DNA from: Roseateles toxinivorans
GTDB taxonomy: Bacteria; Pseudomonadota; Gammaproteobacteria; Burkholderiales; Burkholderiaceae_C
Direction of reading: 5' to 3'
Assembly: GCF_004362525.1 (NCBI RefSeq)
Contig: NZ_SNXS01000001.1
Coordinates: 981,510 to 1,045,509, forward strand
Length of the DNA stretch: 64,000 nt
Shown: positions 51,218 through 61,572 of the stretch, one piece after another
Position numbering within the stretch: the first letter of the stretch is position 1
How the letters are laid out: every line of letters begins with the position of its first letter
Translations under genes and position numbers: made by a program
Notes under the pieces: generated by a model
The model's input: only the letters and a program-made list of their open reading frames with translations
Told to the model about the DNA's origin: nothing
The model's database searches: none

Positions 51218-53323
51218 TTACTGCTGTTCCGGGCGGTCCAGCAGCGCCTTCATCGACAGCTTGACGCGGCCCTTCTCGTCGGTCTCCAGCACCTTGACTT
51301 TGACCACTTGCCCTTCGGTCAGGAAGTCGGTGACCTTCTCGACGCGCTGGTGCGCGATCTGGCTGATGTGCAGCAGGCCGTCCTTGCCGGGCAGCAGGTT
51401 GATCAGTGCGCCGAAGTCCAGAATCTTGACGACCGGGCCTTCGTAGATCTTGCCCACTTCGACTTCGGCCGTGATCTGCTCGATCTTCAGCTTGGCCAGG
51501 TCGGCCATGGCGCTGTCGGTCGAGGCGATCGTGATCGTGCCGTCTTCGGCGATGTCGATCTGCGTGCCGGTCTCTTCGGTCAGCGCGCGAATCACCGCTC
51601 CACCCTTGCCGATCACATCACGGATCTTTTCCGGATTGATCTTCATCGTGTACAGGCGGGGTGCGAACTCCGACACCTCGGTCTTGGCGACACTCATCGC
51701 CTCCACCATCTTCGACAGGATGTGCAGGCGCGCTTCCTTGGCTTGTGCCAGTGCGACCTGCATGATTTCCTTGGTGATGCCCTGGATCTTGATGTCCATC
51801 TGCAGGGCGGTCACGCCGGTGGTCGTGCCGGCCACCTTGAAGTCCATGTCACCCAGATGATCTTCATCGCCCAGGATGTCGGTCAGCACGGCGAAGCGGT
51901 TCGCGTCCTTGATCAGGCCCATGGCGATGCCGGCCACGTGTGCCTTCAAAGGCACGCCGGCGTCCATCAAGGCCAGGCAGCCGCCGCAGACCGAAGCCAT
52001 CGACGAGGAGCCATTGGACTCGGTGATTTCCGAGACCACGCGCATTGCGTAGGGGAACTCGGCACGGTCCGGCAGCACGGCGACCAGCGCGCGCTTGGCC
52101 AGGCGGCCGTGGCCGATTTCGCGGCGCTTCGGGCTACCGACACGACCCGTTTCGCCGGTGGCGAACGGAGGCATGTTGTAGTGCAGCATGAAGTGCTCGG
52201 TGAACTCGCCGGCCAGCGCGTCGATGCGCTGTGCATCGCGCTCGGTACCCAGGGTCGCAGCGACCAGGGCCTGGGTTTCACCACGGGTGAACAGCGACGA
52301 GCCGTGGGCGCGCGGCAGCACGCTGTTGCGGATCTCGATGGCACGCACGGTGCGCGTGTCGCGACCGTCGATGCGGGGCTCGCCGGCCAGGATCTGGCTG
52401 CGCACGATGCGCGCCTCGATCTCGAACAGCAGGCTTTCGACTTCGACCTTGTCGAAGGCAACACCCTCGGCGCTCAGCGCGGCGAACACCGAAGCGTTGG
52501 CGGCGCGGCAGGCCTGCGTGCGGGCTTGCTTGGAGCGGATCTGGTAGGCGGCGCGCAGCGCTTCCTCGGCCAGGCCGTTGACCTTGGCGATGAAGGCTTC
52601 GTCCTTGGCAGGCGCCTTCCAGTCCCAGGCCGGCTTGCCGGCATCACGCACCAGGTCATTGATCGCGGCAATGGCGATATTGCCCTGCTCGTGACCGAAC
52701 ACCACACCGCCGAGCATGATTTCTTCGCTCAGTTGGTCGGCTTCGGACTCGACCATCAGCACGGCAGCTTCGGTGCCGGCGACGATCAGGTCCAGCTTCG
52801 ATTCCTTCAGCTGAGTCTGGCTGGGATTCAGCACATAGGCGCCGTTGATGTAGCCCACGCGGGCAGCACCGATGGGGCCATTGAACGGAATGCCCGAGAT
52901 CGCCAGCGCGGCACTCGATGCAATCAAAGACACGATGTCGGCCTGCACCTCAGGGTTCAACGACAGCACGTGGATCACCACTTGCACTTCGTTGTAGAAA
53001 CCTTCCGGGAACAGCGGGCGGATCGGGCGGTCGATCAGGCGCGAGGTCAGGGTTTCCAGTTCGCTCGGGCGGCCTTCACGCTTGAAGAAGCTGCCGGGGA
53101 TCTTGCCGGCGGCATAGGTCTTCTCGAGGTAGTCGACGGTCAGCGGGAAGAAGTCCTGGCCGGCCTTGGCTTCGGTCTTGGCAACCACGGTGGCCAGCAC
53201 CATCGTGCCATCGACATTGGCGACCACGGCGCCGGAAGCTTGACGGGCGACTTCGCCGGTCTCAAGGGTGACGCTGTGCTCGCCCCATTGGAAGGTCTTG
53301 GTGACTTTGTTGAACATGCTCAT
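51218..53323 (-). CDS. pnp: polyribonucleotide nucleotidyltransferase (PNPase)
   Basis: A 701-residue phosphorolytic 3'-5' exoribonuclease of the RNA degradosome. It has two RNase PH domains (N-terminal with [25 protein letters not shown]; catalytic with [23 protein letters not shown] and [16 protein letters not shown]), then a KH domain ([15 protein letters not shown]) and an S1 domain ([34 protein letters not shown]). The ATG at 53323 has GGAG eight bases before it. Downstream of rpsO, as in most bacteria. Confidence 0.98.
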   Translation of the reverse strand: MSMFNKVTKTFQWGEHSVTLETGEVARQASGAVVANVDGTMVLATVVAKTEAKAGQDFFPLTVDYLEKTYAAGKIPGSFFKREGRPSELETLTSRLIDRPIRPLFPEGFYNEVQVVIHVLSLNPEVQADIVSLIASSAALAISGIPFNGPIGAARVGYINGAYVLNPSQTQLKESKLDLIVAGTEAAVLMVESEADQLSEEIMLGGVVFGHEQGNIAIAAINDLVRDAGKPAWDWKAPAKDEAFIAKVNGLAEEALRAAYQIRSKQARTQACRAANASVFAALSAEGVAFDKVEVESLLFEIEARIVRSQILAGEPRIDGRDTRTVRAIEIRNSVLPRAHGSSLFTRGETQALVAATLGTERDAQRIDALAGEFTEHFMLHYNMPPFATGETGRVGSPKRREIGHGRLAKRALVAVLPDRAEFPYAMRVVSEITESNGSSSMASVCGGCLALMDAGVPLKAHVAGIAMGLIKDANRFAVLTDILGDEDHLGDMDFKVAGTTTGVTALQMDIKIQGITKEIMQVALAQAKEARLHILSKMVEAMSVAKTEVSEFAPRLYTMKINPEKIRDVIGKGGAVIRALTEETGTQIDIAEDGTITIASTDSAMADLAKLKIEQITAEVEVGKIYEGPVVKILDFGALINLLPGKDGLLHISQIAHQRVEKVTDFLTEGQVVKVKVLETDEKGRVKLSMKALLDRPEQQ

Positions 53324-53487
53324 TGTCGTTTCTCCGTTTGTATCAAGTGCCTTGGGGCGGCAACTCAAGCCCGGAACAGCGACAGAAGGCGAGATGCCAT
53401 TCCAGCGAAATTAGCGTGCGCGGCGGGGCACGAAACGTCGGTGGAATGACACATCAGCGCCGATATCCGTCGAGTTTTCCAAAAACA

Positions 53488-53521
53488 AAGAGCCTGTGCT
53501 GGAGCATCCAGACAGGCTCTT
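53488..53521 (-). terminator. rho-independent terminator between rpsO and pnp
   Basis: AAGAGCCTGT pairs with an inverted AC(A)GGCTCTT, with an inner CTGG/CCAG stem. On the minus strand the T-rich tract TTTGTTTTT follows. It should separate rpsO from pnp partly or fully. Confidence 0.87.
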
Positions 53522-53537
53522 CTTGTTCATCTTGAAC

Positions 53538-53807
53538 TTACTTGCGCAGGCCGAGTTTCTGGATCAGCGCGGTGTAGCGCGATGCGTCCTTCGACTTCAG
53601 GTAAGCCAGCAGGCTCTTGCGCTGATTGACCATCTTCAGCAGACCGCGGCGACCGTGGTGGTCCTTCAGGTGGGTCTTGAAGTGAGGGGTCAGGTCGTTG
53701 ATGCGGGCCGTCAGAATGGCGACTTGCACTTCGGGCGAACCGGTGTCGCCAGCGCTGCGCGCATTGTCTTTGACGATTTGTGCCTTGTTCAGGTCAGCTA
53801 CTGCCAT
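53538..53807 (-). CDS. rpsO: 30S ribosomal protein S15
   Basis: An 89-residue ribosomal protein that binds the central domain of 16S rRNA. Signatures are [49 protein letters not shown]. Shine-Dalgarno AAGGAAAT precedes the ATG at 53807. In other bacteria S15 represses its own translation, but no leader structure was recognised here with confidence. Confidence 0.98.
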   Translation of the reverse strand: MAVADLNKAQIVKDNARSAGDTGSPEVQVAILTARINDLTPHFKTHLKDHHGRRGLLKMVNQRKSLLAYLKSKDASRYTALIQKLGLRK

Positions 53808-53945
53808 GAGGATTTCCTTTATTGGCGGAAAAGCCGCACGGTGGCGCTGCCACTCGAACGGTTTCCAGTTGAACTTGCGGTTACGGGTGAAACCGACCCA
53901 TACCGTGCTACTACATCGACGCCCATCTCCAGGCGAAGCTGCGAA

Positions 53946-55097
53946 TTATATATCAAGTACGCTGCGCAGGCGGGTCACACCCTGATCGAGCCGCGCCGGG
54001 TCGCGCGAGGCAAAGCACCAGCGCAGCCAGCCTTCGCTCTCGGCACCAAAGGCCGCGCCCGGCGCCAGCCCCAATCCTGCCTCGCTGACCAGGCGCTTGG
54101 CCATGGCCAGCGAGTCGGACTCGCCCGCGATGCGGAAGAAGGCATACATGCCACCCAGCGGCGTGGCCACCTCGACACCGGGCATCGCCGCCAACGCCGG
54201 CAGAAGCCGATCCCGGCAAGCCTGCATCCGCGCGCGCAGTTCCGGCACAAAGCGATCCGCCTGGGCCAGACCCGCCAGCGCGCCGCGCTGCACGAACACC
54301 GGCGCGCAGGAGGTGTTGTATTCGATCAGCTTGCCCATTGCGTCCAGCAGCTCGGCCGGCAGCACCATCCAGCCCAGGCGCCAGCCGGTCATCAGAAAGC
54401 TCTTCGAGAAGCTGTGCACGACGATCAGCCGGTCCTGCGGGTCGGCGATGTCCAGAAAGCTCGGCGCAGTGCGGGCGCCTTCCGGGTAGTACAGGCGCTC
54501 GTAAACCTCGTCGGCGATGATCCAGGTGCCGGTGCGGCGGCAGTGCTCCAGCAGGGCCTGCTGCTCGTCGCGGGTCAGGGTCCAGCCGGTCGGGTTGTTC
54601 GGGGCATTGACGATCAGGGCGCGGGTCTGCGGCGTGATCGCGGCCAGCAGCTCGTCCAGATCCAGCGTCCAGGCGCCCTGCTTCGGATGCAGCGAAACAC
54701 GCTTGACGTTGGCGCCCAGGATGGCCGGCTGGGCGGTCAGATTGGGCCAGATAGGCACCACTGCCACGACCTCGTCACCGGCGTCCAGCAGGGCCTGCAT
54801 CGCCAGCATCAGCGCGCTGACGCCCGAGGACGTGACGGCGATGCGGTCGATGCCGACGGGGCGGTGCAAGGCACTGGTGTAGTCTGCCAGCGCCTGGCGC
54901 AACTCGGGCAGGCCCAGGTTGTGGGCGTAGAACGTTTCACCGCGCTGCAGCGAGGCGGTGGCGGCCTCGACGACGAAGTCCGGTGTCGGCTCATCGCTCT
55001 CGCCGAACCAGAAGGCCAGCACATCGTTGCGGCCCATCGCCGAATTGGCGACCTCGCGAATCTTGGAGCCTGGGAGTTGCTGGATCACGCTGCGCAT
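53946..55097 (-). CDS. PLP-dependent aminotransferase, class I/II
   Basis: A 383-residue fold-type I aminotransferase. Landmarks are LPGSKIREVANSAMGRNDVLAFWFGESDEPTPDFV, NAPNNPTGWTLT, DEVYERLYYP, and the PLP-lysine motif VHSFSKSFLMTGWRLGW. Similar to aspartate/aromatic aminotransferases, but the substrate is not fixed by sequence. The ATG at 55097 has GGAAG before it. It lies 11 bases after the binding-protein gene upstream, so the two may be cotranscribed. Confidence 0.9.
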   Translation of the reverse strand: MRSVIQQLPGSKIREVANSAMGRNDVLAFWFGESDEPTPDFVVEAATASLQRGETFYAHNLGLPELRQALADYTSALHRPVGIDRIAVTSSGVSALMLAMQALLDAGDEVVAVVPIWPNLTAQPAILGANVKRVSLHPKQGAWTLDLDELLAAITPQTRALIVNAPNNPTGWTLTRDEQQALLEHCRRTGTWIIADEVYERLYYPEGARTAPSFLDIADPQDRLIVVHSFSKSFLMTGWRLGWMVLPAELLDAMGKLIEYNTSCAPVFVQRGALAGLAQADRFVPELRARMQACRDRLLPALAAMPGVEVATPLGGMYAFFRIAGESDSLAMAKRLVSEAGLGLAPGAAFGAESEGWLRWCFASRDPARLDQGVTRLRSVLDI

Positions 55098-55108
55098 GGG
55101 TCTTCCAC

Positions 55109-56401
55109 TCAGTTGTTGGGGCGAATCATCGCGCACTGGTGTGGCTGCTCGGCCTGGGTCGCATCCACATAGCGCACGGTCCTGAAGCCATAGCCTGAGG
55201 CCTCGTTGTCGAAGCGCACGCCGGGCGTGCCCGCCTTGCGCATCACGCTGACGTAGAGCGGCTGGATGAACTGGTGGTCGGCAGCACGCATCACCCCTTG
55301 ATGCACACCGCCCAAGGTACGGCCGTCATAGGTCAGGCCCTCCATCGCCCGGGCCACGGCCGCAGGTTCGACGCTCTTGGCGCGCTCCATGCCGGCCACC
55401 AGCACCTCGACCATCGCCTGCATGCGGGCGTGGACATAGTCGTCCTCAGGGCGCGGAAAGCGCTGACGGAAGCTCGCGTAGAAGGTGTCCGAGGCGGCCG
55501 TGCCGACGTTCGGATGCCATTCGGCCACGGCTAGCACGCGATCAACGCCTGCCTCGCCAATGGCCGCAGGCGCACCCAGGCCATTGCCGTAGAAAGTGAA
55601 GAAGCGCGCGTCCAGTCCGACCTCCTTGGCCGCCTTGATCAACAAGGTCAGGTCATTGCCCCAGTTGCCGGTCAGCACCGCCTGCGCGCCGCTGGCCTTG
55701 ATCTTGTTCGCGTACGGGATGAAGTCCTTGATGCGGCCGATCGGATGAAGTTCATCGCCGACGATGGCGATGTCGGGCCGCTTGGCGGCGATCATCTCGC
55801 GGCCTTTTCTCAGCACATGCTGACCGAAGCTGTAGTCCTGGCCGATCAGGTAGATCTTCTTGATCTGGCTGTCGGTCCTCAGCACATCGGTCAGCGCGGC
55901 CAGCCGCATGTCCGCATGGGCATCGAAGCGGAAGTGCCAGAACGAGCATTTCTCGTTGGTCAACGCGGGATCGACGGCCGAGTAGTTGAGGAAGAGCGCG
56001 CGCTGCGCAGGCATGCGCTCGTTGTGCTTGTTCAGCGCGTCGATCAAGGCCGCCGCCGTGGCCGAGCTATTGCCCTGCAGCACATAGCCGGCCTTCTGGT
56101 CGATGGCGGCGCGCAGCACCGACAGCGCCTCCTCGGCATTGCCCTTGCTGTCGAAGCGCAGCAATTCCAAGGGCCGCGCACCGCCGGGCAGCTTGACGCC
56201 GCCGCGCTGATTGACACGCTCGGTGGCCCACAGCAGATTGCGGAACACCGCCTCACCCGCATTGGCAAAGGGGCCGGACAGGCCCTCGATCATGGCCAGC
56301 CGTATTGGCTCGGGCTGCGCTTGCGCATTGCCGCCGAGGCCCAGCAGGGCCAATGCAAGGGACGCCAGCGCGCGGCGGGTGAAGCGAGAAGTTGGAGTCA
56401 T
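55109..56401 (-). CDS. ABC-type branched-chain amino-acid/amide-like substrate-binding protein
   Basis: A 430-residue periplasmic protein with signal peptide (ALASLALALLGLGGNAQA) and the LivJ/LivK-like fold: IRLAMIEGLSGPFANAGEAVFRNL, ERVNQRGGVKLPGG, KKIYLIGQDYSFGQHV, and SGAQAVLTGNWGNDLTLLIKAAKEVG. No permease or ATPase gene is adjacent, so it is an orphan binding protein or serves a distant transporter. The ligand is unknown. Confidence 0.88.
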   Translation of the reverse strand: MTPTSRFTRRALASLALALLGLGGNAQAQPEPIRLAMIEGLSGPFANAGEAVFRNLLWATERVNQRGGVKLPGGARPLELLRFDSKGNAEEALSVLRAAIDQKAGYVLQGNSSATAAALIDALNKHNERMPAQRALFLNYSAVDPALTNEKCSFWHFRFDAHADMRLAALTDVLRTDSQIKKIYLIGQDYSFGQHVLRKGREMIAAKRPDIAIVGDELHPIGRIKDFIPYANKIKASGAQAVLTGNWGNDLTLLIKAAKEVGLDARFFTFYGNGLGAPAAIGEAGVDRVLAVAEWHPNVGTAASDTFYASFRQRFPRPEDDYVHARMQAMVEVLVAGMERAKSVEPAAVARAMEGLTYDGRTLGGVHQGVMRAADHQFIQPLYVSVMRKAGTPGVRFDNEASGYGFRTVRYVDATQAEQPHQCAMIRPNN

Positions 56402-56425
56402 CTGAAGCGCAAAACCCTTGGGGGG

Positions 56426-56455
56426 CTTGAATACAAAAAAGCCGCTCCCAGGTAT
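56426..56455 (+). promoter_or_regulatory. candidate heat-shock (RpoH) promoter of hsp20
   Basis: CTTGAA (56426-56431) is a perfect match to the sigma32 -35 core. After 15 bases, CCCAGGTAT (56447-56455) resembles the CCCCATnT -10. It lies about 70 bases upstream of the small heat-shock gene, so the position is right. Confidence 0.55.
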
Positions 56456-56478
56456 GCGGCATGGGCTGCAGCGGCTTT
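56438..56478 (-). terminator. rho-independent terminator on the minus strand
   Basis: AAAGCCGCT (56438-56446) and AGCGGCTTT (56470-56478) form a 9-bp stem with an inner CCCA/TGGG. On the minus strand it is followed by six Ts. It could end read-through from tsaD after crossing hsp20 in antisense, or act in the leader of the binding-protein gene. Confidence 0.75.
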
Positions 56479-56522
56479 GGTTTCGACGCAGCGTTGTCTT
56501 GTTGTCATTGTAGGAGTCATCC

Positions 56523-56969
56523 ATGTTTTTGCTTCCCGCTCGCCGTCATACGCCCGCCTTCTCTCGTTCGCTGGACCGTCTGTTTGACGACAGCTTCGAC
56601 CGCTTTCTGAACGCTGCGGCCAAGGCCGAGCCCGTCGCTCCTGTGCGCACGCCGGCACTCGACGTGACCGAGACTGACACCGCCTATCTGGTGCAGCTGG
56701 ACATGCCCGGCATCGCCAAGGAGCAGGTGAAGATCTCCATCGACGGCCGCCGCGTCAATGTCGAAACTGAGGTACTGCAAGCCACCGAGAAGAAGGACGA
56801 AGCCAAGGTGCTGTACCGCGAGCGCTCAAGCGCCAAGTACGCCCGCAGCCTGGTCTTGCCGACCGAGGTCAACCAGGCCGAATCGGTGGCCACGATGGAA
56901 GGCGGCGTGCTGACCTTGACCCTAACCAAGCGCCAGCCGGCCAGCGCATCGACCTTGAGCGTCAGCTGA
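56523..56969 (+). CDS. Hsp20/alpha-crystallin family small heat-shock protein
   Basis: A 148-residue chaperone. A short N-terminal arm ([19 protein letters not shown]) is followed by the alpha-crystallin domain ([40 protein letters not shown] to [13 protein letters not shown]). It holds unfolding proteins in an ATP-independent way. AGGAG lies seven bases before the ATG. A candidate RpoH promoter is upstream. Its 3' end overlaps the convergent tsaD gene by 8 bases. Confidence 0.95.
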   Translation: MFLLPARRHTPAFSRSLDRLFDDSFDRFLNAAAKAEPVAPVRTPALDVTETDTAYLVQLDMPGIAKEQVKISIDGRRVNVETEVLQATEKKDEAKVLYRERSSAKYARSLVLPTEVNQAESVATMEGGVLTLTLTKRQPASASTLSVS

Positions 56970-57993
56970 GACTCAAGTCCCAGCGGGGCTTCACATCGAA
57001 CGCCCCGCCCTGCTCCAGTTGCGCCTGGCCGCTTTGCAAGCGCATCGCGGCGGCCATGGCGATCATCGCGCCGTTGTCGGTGCACAAGTGCAGCTCGGGG
57101 TAGTGCACGCGAATGCCGCGCTTGGCGCAGGCCTTGTTGAGCTGCTCGCGCAGCTTGGCATTGGCACCCACGCCACCGGCCACGACCAGACGCTTGAGCC
57201 CTGATTCCTTCAGCGCCAGTAACGACTTGTGCACCAGCACCTCGACGATGGAGGCCTGAGTCGAGGCCGCCAGATCGGCGAGTTGCTGTGGTTCAGGTGA
57301 ATCGCCCAGTTTCTTGATCTGGGTCAGCACGGCGGTCTTCAGGCCCGCAAAGCTGAAGTCCGGCTTGCCGCTTCGCAGCATCGGCCGCGGCAGGTCGAAG
57401 GCCCTCTCGTCGCCGTCTTGAGCCAGACGTGACAGATGCGGACCGCCCGGATACGGCAGGCCCATCAGCTTGGCGCTCTTGTCGAAGGCTTCGCCAGCGG
57501 CATCGTCAATCGTTTCGCCCAGCATCTCGTAGCTGCCGACCTGGTCCACGCGCATCAGCTGCGTGTGGCCACCGGAGACCAGCAGCGCGATGAACGGAAA
57601 CTCGGGCGGATCGGCCGACAGGAACGGTGACAGCAGATGCCCTTCCAGGTGATGCACGCCCAGGGTCGGCTTGCCCAAGGCTGCGGCCATGGACACCGCC
57701 ACGCCGGCACCGACCAGCAGGGCTCCGGCAAGACCCGGCCCCCGCGTGTAGGCGATGACATCGATCTCGCTCAGCGCCATGCCGGCCTCGGCCAGCACCT
57801 GGCGCGTCAGCGGCAGCACGCGGCGGATATGGTCGCGCGAGGCCAGCTCGGGCACCACGCCGCCGTAGGCCTGGTGCATGTCGATCTGGCTGTGCAGCGC
57901 CTGTGCAATCAGCGTCGGCGTGCCCTGCGGCTGCACATCAACGAGCGCCACACCGGTTTCGTCGCAGGACGATTCGAAGCCCAGAACCCTCAT
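56962..57993 (-). CDS. tsaD: tRNA threonylcarbamoyladenosine (t6A) transferase TsaD
   Basis: A 343-residue ASKHA-fold enzyme that transfers the threonylcarbamoyl group to A37 of ANN-decoding tRNAs. Landmarks are [31 protein letters not shown], the metal-binding HHLEGH, and [15 protein letters not shown]. Only seven bases separate it from fdx, so it is likely cotranscribed with the isc genes. The stop codon overlaps hsp20 by 8 bases. Confidence 0.98.
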   Translation of the reverse strand: MRVLGFESSCDETGVALVDVQPQGTPTLIAQALHSQIDMHQAYGGVVPELASRDHIRRVLPLTRQVLAEAGMALSEIDVIAYTRGPGLAGALLVGAGVAVSMAAALGKPTLGVHHLEGHLLSPFLSADPPEFPFIALLVSGGHTQLMRVDQVGSYEMLGETIDDAAGEAFDKSAKLMGLPYPGGPHLSRLAQDGDERAFDLPRPMLRSGKPDFSFAGLKTAVLTQIKKLGDSPEPQQLADLAASTQASIVEVLVHKSLLALKESGLKRLVVAGGVGANAKLREQLNKACAKRGIRVHYPELHLCTDNGAMIAMAAAMRLQSGQAQLEQGGAFDVKPRWDLSLS

Positions 57994-58000
57994 GGCCGAC

Positions 58001-58339
58001 TCAGTGACCTTCCTTGGCGTGGTTGATCGAGTACTTCGGTATCTCTATCGTCACATCGGTCTGCGACAGGATGGCCTGGCAGCTCAGCCGCGAATTGGGC
58101 TCCAGGCCCCAGGCGCGGTCCAGCAGGTCCTCCTCGCTGTCATCCATCTCGCCCAGTGAGTTGAAGCCCTCGCGCACGATCACATGGCAGGTGGTGCAGG
58201 CGCAGACCATGTCGCAGGCATGCTCGATCGCGATGCCGTTCTCGAGCAGCGCCTCGCAGATGCTGGTGCCGCCGTCGGCCTTGATGCTGGCGCCGTCCGG
58301 GCAGTACTCGCTGTGCGGCAGAATTTTGATGATGGGCAT
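58001..58339 (-). CDS. fdx: ISC-type [2Fe-2S] ferredoxin
   Basis: A 112-residue adrenodoxin-type ferredoxin that gives electrons to Fe-S assembly. The cluster ligands are C42, C48, C51 ([13 protein letters not shown]) and C87 (SRLSCQ), matching E. coli Fdx. Directly downstream of hscA (21-base gap). Confidence 0.97.
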   Translation of the reverse strand: MPIIKILPHSEYCPDGASIKADGGTSICEALLENGIAIEHACDMVCACTTCHVIVREGFNSLGEMDDSEEDLLDRAWGLEPNSRLSCQAILSQTDVTIEIPKYSINHAKEGH

Positions 58340-58360
58340 GGCGCTACCTTCCGGAGTACA

Positions 58361-60217
58361 TCAGATTTGTTCGACGTTGCGGCCGGTCAGGGCCTGGCGT
58401 ATGCCACGGTTCATCCGCTCGGCGGCAAAGGCCTCGGTGCCTTTGGCCAGCGCCTCGACGGCCGTATCGATGGCGGCGTTGTCCTCACCGGCCTCGACCT
58501 GGCTCAGCGCCGTCAGCAGAGACTCGATCGCTTCGAGCTCATCGGGTGCGAGCAGATCGCCATCGACCTCCAGCGCCGAGCGTGTGGCCAGACGCATGCG
58601 CTCGGCCTCGACCTGGGACTCGCGCAGCGCGCGGATCTTCATATCGGTCTCGGCGGTGGCGAAGCTGTCGCGCAGCATGGTCGCTATTCTGTCGTCGGAC
58701 AGGCCATAGCTGGGCTTGACCACGATCTTAGCTTCGACGCCCGACACCGTTTCCTTGGCGAACACGCTCAGGAGACCATCGGCATCGACCTGGAAGGTGA
58801 CCCGGATACGCGCAGCACCGGCCACCATGGGCGGAATTCCGCGCAGTTCGAAGCGGGCCAGCGACCGGCAATCGGACACCAGCTCGCGCTCACCCTGCAC
58901 CACATGCAGGGCCATCGCTGTCTGGCCGTCCTTGAAGGTGGTGAAGTCCTGCGCCTTGGCCACCGGAATCGTCGCATTGCGTTCGATGATGCGCTCGACC
59001 AGGCCGCCCATCGTCTCCAGCCCCAGCGACAGCGGGATCACGTCCAGCAACAGGATGTCGCCATTGGCGGCATTGCCGGCCAGCTGATTGGCCTGGATCG
59101 CGGCGCCCAGTGCCACCACCTCGTCAGGATTCAGATTGGTCAGCGGCGTCTTGCCGAACAGGTCGCCCACTGCCGTCTGAACGCAGGGCATGCGGGTCGA
59201 GCCGCCGACCATCACCGTGCCCTGCACATCGCCGACCTTCAGTTTGGCGTCGCGCAGCACGCGCTTCACGGCCGACAGGGTGCGATCGACCAGCGGCTTG
59301 GCCAGCACTTCGAACTGTTCACGGGTCAGCTCGACGGCAAGCTCGCCCTCGTCCAGCGGACTGCGCAGCCAGACGCTTGCCTGATTCGACAAGGCTTCCT
59401 TGGCCGCCCGAGCCGCGACCAGCACCGCTCGCTTGTCGTGCGCGCTGCTGATGCTGCGGCCGGCCTGGGCCAAGGCCCAATCGGCCAGCGCGCGGTCGAA
59501 GTCATCGCCGCCCAACGCCGAGTCACCACCAGTGGCCACGACCTCGAACACGCCGCGGCTCAGACGCAGCAGCGAGATGTCGAAGGTGCCGCCGCCGAGG
59601 TCATAGACCGCATAAAGGCCTTCGCTGGCGTTGTCCAGGCCATAGGCGATCGCCGCGGCCGTGGGCTCGTTGATCAGGCGCAGCACGTTCAAACCGGCCA
59701 GCTTGGCCGCGTCTTTGGTCGCCTGGCGCTGGGCGTCGTCGAAATAGGCCGGCACGGTGATCACGGCGCCGAACAGATCGTCGTTGAACGTGTCTTCGGC
59801 GCGGAAGCGCAGCGTGGCCAGGATCTCGGCCGAAACCTCGACCGGCGACTTCAGGCCATCCCGCGTGTGCAGGCCCAGCATGCCTTCGCTGTCCTCGAAG
59901 TGGTAGGGCAGCTGCTTGCGCTCGGTGATATCGCGCAGCGCACGGCCCATGAAACGCTTGACCGAAACAATGGTGTTCTCGGGATCCTGCGCCTGCTGCT
60001 CCAGAGCCTCCTGGCCAATCTGGCGGCGGCCCTCGCCGAGGTAGCGCACGGCCGAAGGCAGGATCAGGCGACCGGCGGCGTCGGGCAGGCACTCGGCCAC
60101 GCCGTTGCGCATCGCCGCCACCAGCGAATGGGTCGTGCCCAGGTCGATGCCAACGGCATAGCGGCGCTGGTGCGGGTCGGGCGACTGCCCGGGTTCGGAT
60201 ATCTGTAGCAGGGCCAT
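58361..60217 (-). CDS. hscA: Fe-S cluster chaperone HscA (Hsp70 family)
   Basis: A 618-residue specialised Hsp70 that, with HscB, drives cluster transfer from IscU. ATPase motifs are [49 protein letters not shown] and [12 protein letters not shown]. The substrate domain follows about residue 390 ([14 protein letters not shown]). It is shorter than DnaK because the C-terminal lid is reduced, as usual for HscA. Confidence 0.98.
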   Translation of the reverse strand: MALLQISEPGQSPDPHQRRYAVGIDLGTTHSLVAAMRNGVAECLPDAAGRLILPSAVRYLGEGRRQIGQEALEQQAQDPENTIVSVKRFMGRALRDITERKQLPYHFEDSEGMLGLHTRDGLKSPVEVSAEILATLRFRAEDTFNDDLFGAVITVPAYFDDAQRQATKDAAKLAGLNVLRLINEPTAAAIAYGLDNASEGLYAVYDLGGGTFDISLLRLSRGVFEVVATGGDSALGGDDFDRALADWALAQAGRSISSAHDKRAVLVAARAAKEALSNQASVWLRSPLDEGELAVELTREQFEVLAKPLVDRTLSAVKRVLRDAKLKVGDVQGTVMVGGSTRMPCVQTAVGDLFGKTPLTNLNPDEVVALGAAIQANQLAGNAANGDILLLDVIPLSLGLETMGGLVERIIERNATIPVAKAQDFTTFKDGQTAMALHVVQGERELVSDCRSLARFELRGIPPMVAGAARIRVTFQVDADGLLSVFAKETVSGVEAKIVVKPSYGLSDDRIATMLRDSFATAETDMKIRALRESQVEAERMRLATRSALEVDGDLLAPDELEAIESLLTALSQVEAGEDNAAIDTAVEALAKGTEAFAAERMNRGIRQALTGRNVEQI

Positions 60218-60224
60218 AAAACTC

Positions 60225-60743
60225 TCAGGATTCCAACTGTTCCAAGCGCCGATTGATGTCTTCGCGGAAGCGGGTGATAAACATCAGAGCGCGCACCTCG
60301 GCCGAGGCCGCCTCGGCATCGCCCTGCTCATCCAGCAGCTTGCCAATGTGCTCTTGCAAGGCGCGCTCGCGTTTCAGTACCTCGTCGTCCAGTGCCTCGA
60401 CCTCGGCCGCGTCCGAGGCTTCATCCAGCGCCTCGCGCCATTCCATCTGCTCCATCAGAAAGCTCGCGGGCATCGCGGTGTTGTTCTCTGCATTGATAGG
60501 CGCACCCAGCAACTCGCACAGGTAAGCGGCTCGGGACAAGGGATCGCGCAGGCGGCGGTGCGCCTCGTTGACGCGCACGGCCCACTGCATCGCAAGACGC
60601 TGCGACGCGCCCCCCACGGCGGCAAAGCGGTCGGGATGGACCTCGGACTGCAATGCCTTCCAGCGCTGGTCGATGTTCTCCCTGTCCTGCGCGAAGGTGC
60701 GCGGCAGGTCGAACAGGGCAAAGTCGTCGTCGTCGAGTTTCAT
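60225..60743 (-). CDS. hscB: Fe-S cluster co-chaperone HscB
   Basis: A 172-residue J-domain protein. The HPD motif is at residues 36-38 (SEVHPDRFA), stimulating HscA ATPase. The C-terminal helical domain binds IscU ([17 protein letters not shown]). A terminator-like hairpin (60780-60806) separates it from iscA upstream. Confidence 0.97.
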   Translation of the reverse strand: MKLDDDDFALFDLPRTFAQDRENIDQRWKALQSEVHPDRFAAVGGASQRLAMQWAVRVNEAHRRLRDPLSRAAYLCELLGAPINAENNTAMPASFLMEQMEWREALDEASDAAEVEALDDEVLKRERALQEHIGKLLDEQGDAEAASAEVRALMFITRFREDINRRLEQLES

Positions 60744-60779
60744 GTCCAGCTTTGTATCGAAGCCAAAGTACCCAAGAAA

Positions 60780-60806
60780 AAGGCGCGGCCAACAGCCGCG
60801 CCTTTG
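60780..60806 (-). terminator. intra-operon terminator between iscA and hscB
   Basis: AAAGGCGCGGC and its inverted GCCGCGCCTTT form an 11-bp stem with a 5-base loop; on the minus strand it is followed by TTTTTC. It may set a lower level of the chaperone genes relative to iscRSUA. Confidence 0.83.
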
Positions 60807-60823
60807 ATCAGCGAGGCGAGACT

Positions 60824-61147
60824 TTACACGCGGAACGATTCGCCGCAGCCGCAGCGGTCTTTCTCACGCGGGTTGTAGAACTTGAAGCCTTCGTTCAAGC
60901 CCTCGCGCACGAAGTCCAGCTCGGTGCCGTCCAGATAGGGCAGGCTCTTCGGGTCGATCAGGACCTTGACGCCATGGCCCTCGAAGATCACATCCTCGGG
61001 CGCCACGTCATCGGCATACTCCAGCTTGTAGGCCAGGCCGGAGCAGCCGGTCGTCTTGACGCCCAGGCGCACGCCCACGCCCTTGCCGCGCTTGGTGATG
61101 TAGCGCGACACATGGCGGGCCGCCGCTTCGGTCAGAGTGACTGCCAT
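60824..61147 (-). CDS. iscA: iron-sulfur cluster assembly protein IscA
   Basis: A 107-residue A-type carrier. The three conserved cysteines are C35 (TTGCSGL), C99 and C101 (DRCGCGESF). The start at 61147 ([15 protein letters not shown]) is the family start; the frame is open further upstream through iscU and should not be extended. Confidence 0.97.
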   Translation of the reverse strand: MAVTLTEAAARHVSRYITKRGKGVGVRLGVKTTGCSGLAYKLEYADDVAPEDVIFEGHGVKVLIDPKSLPYLDGTELDFVREGLNEGFKFYNPREKDRCGCGESFRV

Positions 61148-61161
61148 TGCTTGCCGCCCGC

Positions 61162-61548
61162 TCAGTGCGAATGCTTGGCGCGGTAATCGTCCACCGCCGC
61201 CTTGATGGCGTCTTCGGCCAGGATCGAGCAGTGGATCTTCACCGGCGGCAGGGCCAGTTCTTCGGCGATCAAGGTGTTCTTGATCTCCAAGGCCTGGTCC
61301 AAGGTCTTGCCCTTGACCCATTCGGTGACCAGCGAGCTCGACGCAATCGCCGACCCGCAGCCATAGGTCTTGAACTTCGCGTCTTCGATCAGGCCGGTGG
61401 CCGGATTGACCTTGATCTGCAGCTTCATCACGTCGCCGCAGGCCGGCGCGCCGACCATGCCGGTGCCTACCGTGTCGTCACCCTTTTCGAAGTTGCCGAC
61501 GTTGCGGGGGTTTTCGTAGTGATCAACGACTTTTTCGCTGTATGCCAT
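61162..61548 (-). CDS. iscU: Fe-S scaffold protein IscU
   Basis: A 128-residue scaffold on which clusters are built. Ligand cysteines are C37 (APACGDV), C64 (YGCGSA) and C107 (KIHCSIL). The LPPVK motif recognised by HscA is at about residues 100-104. Fourteen bases separate it from iscA. Confidence 0.98.
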   Translation of the reverse strand: MAYSEKVVDHYENPRNVGNFEKGDDTVGTGMVGAPACGDVMKLQIKVNPATGLIEDAKFKTYGCGSAIASSSLVTEWVKGKTLDQALEIKNTLIAEELALPPVKIHCSILAEDAIKAAVDDYRAKHSH

Positions 61549-61572
61549 GATTTTTCTCCTGGTCTGCGCCGC

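Noticed and set aside
56479-56522. ROSE-type RNA thermometer in front of hsp20
   Set aside because: No convincing helix covering the AGGAG Shine-Dalgarno was found by eye.
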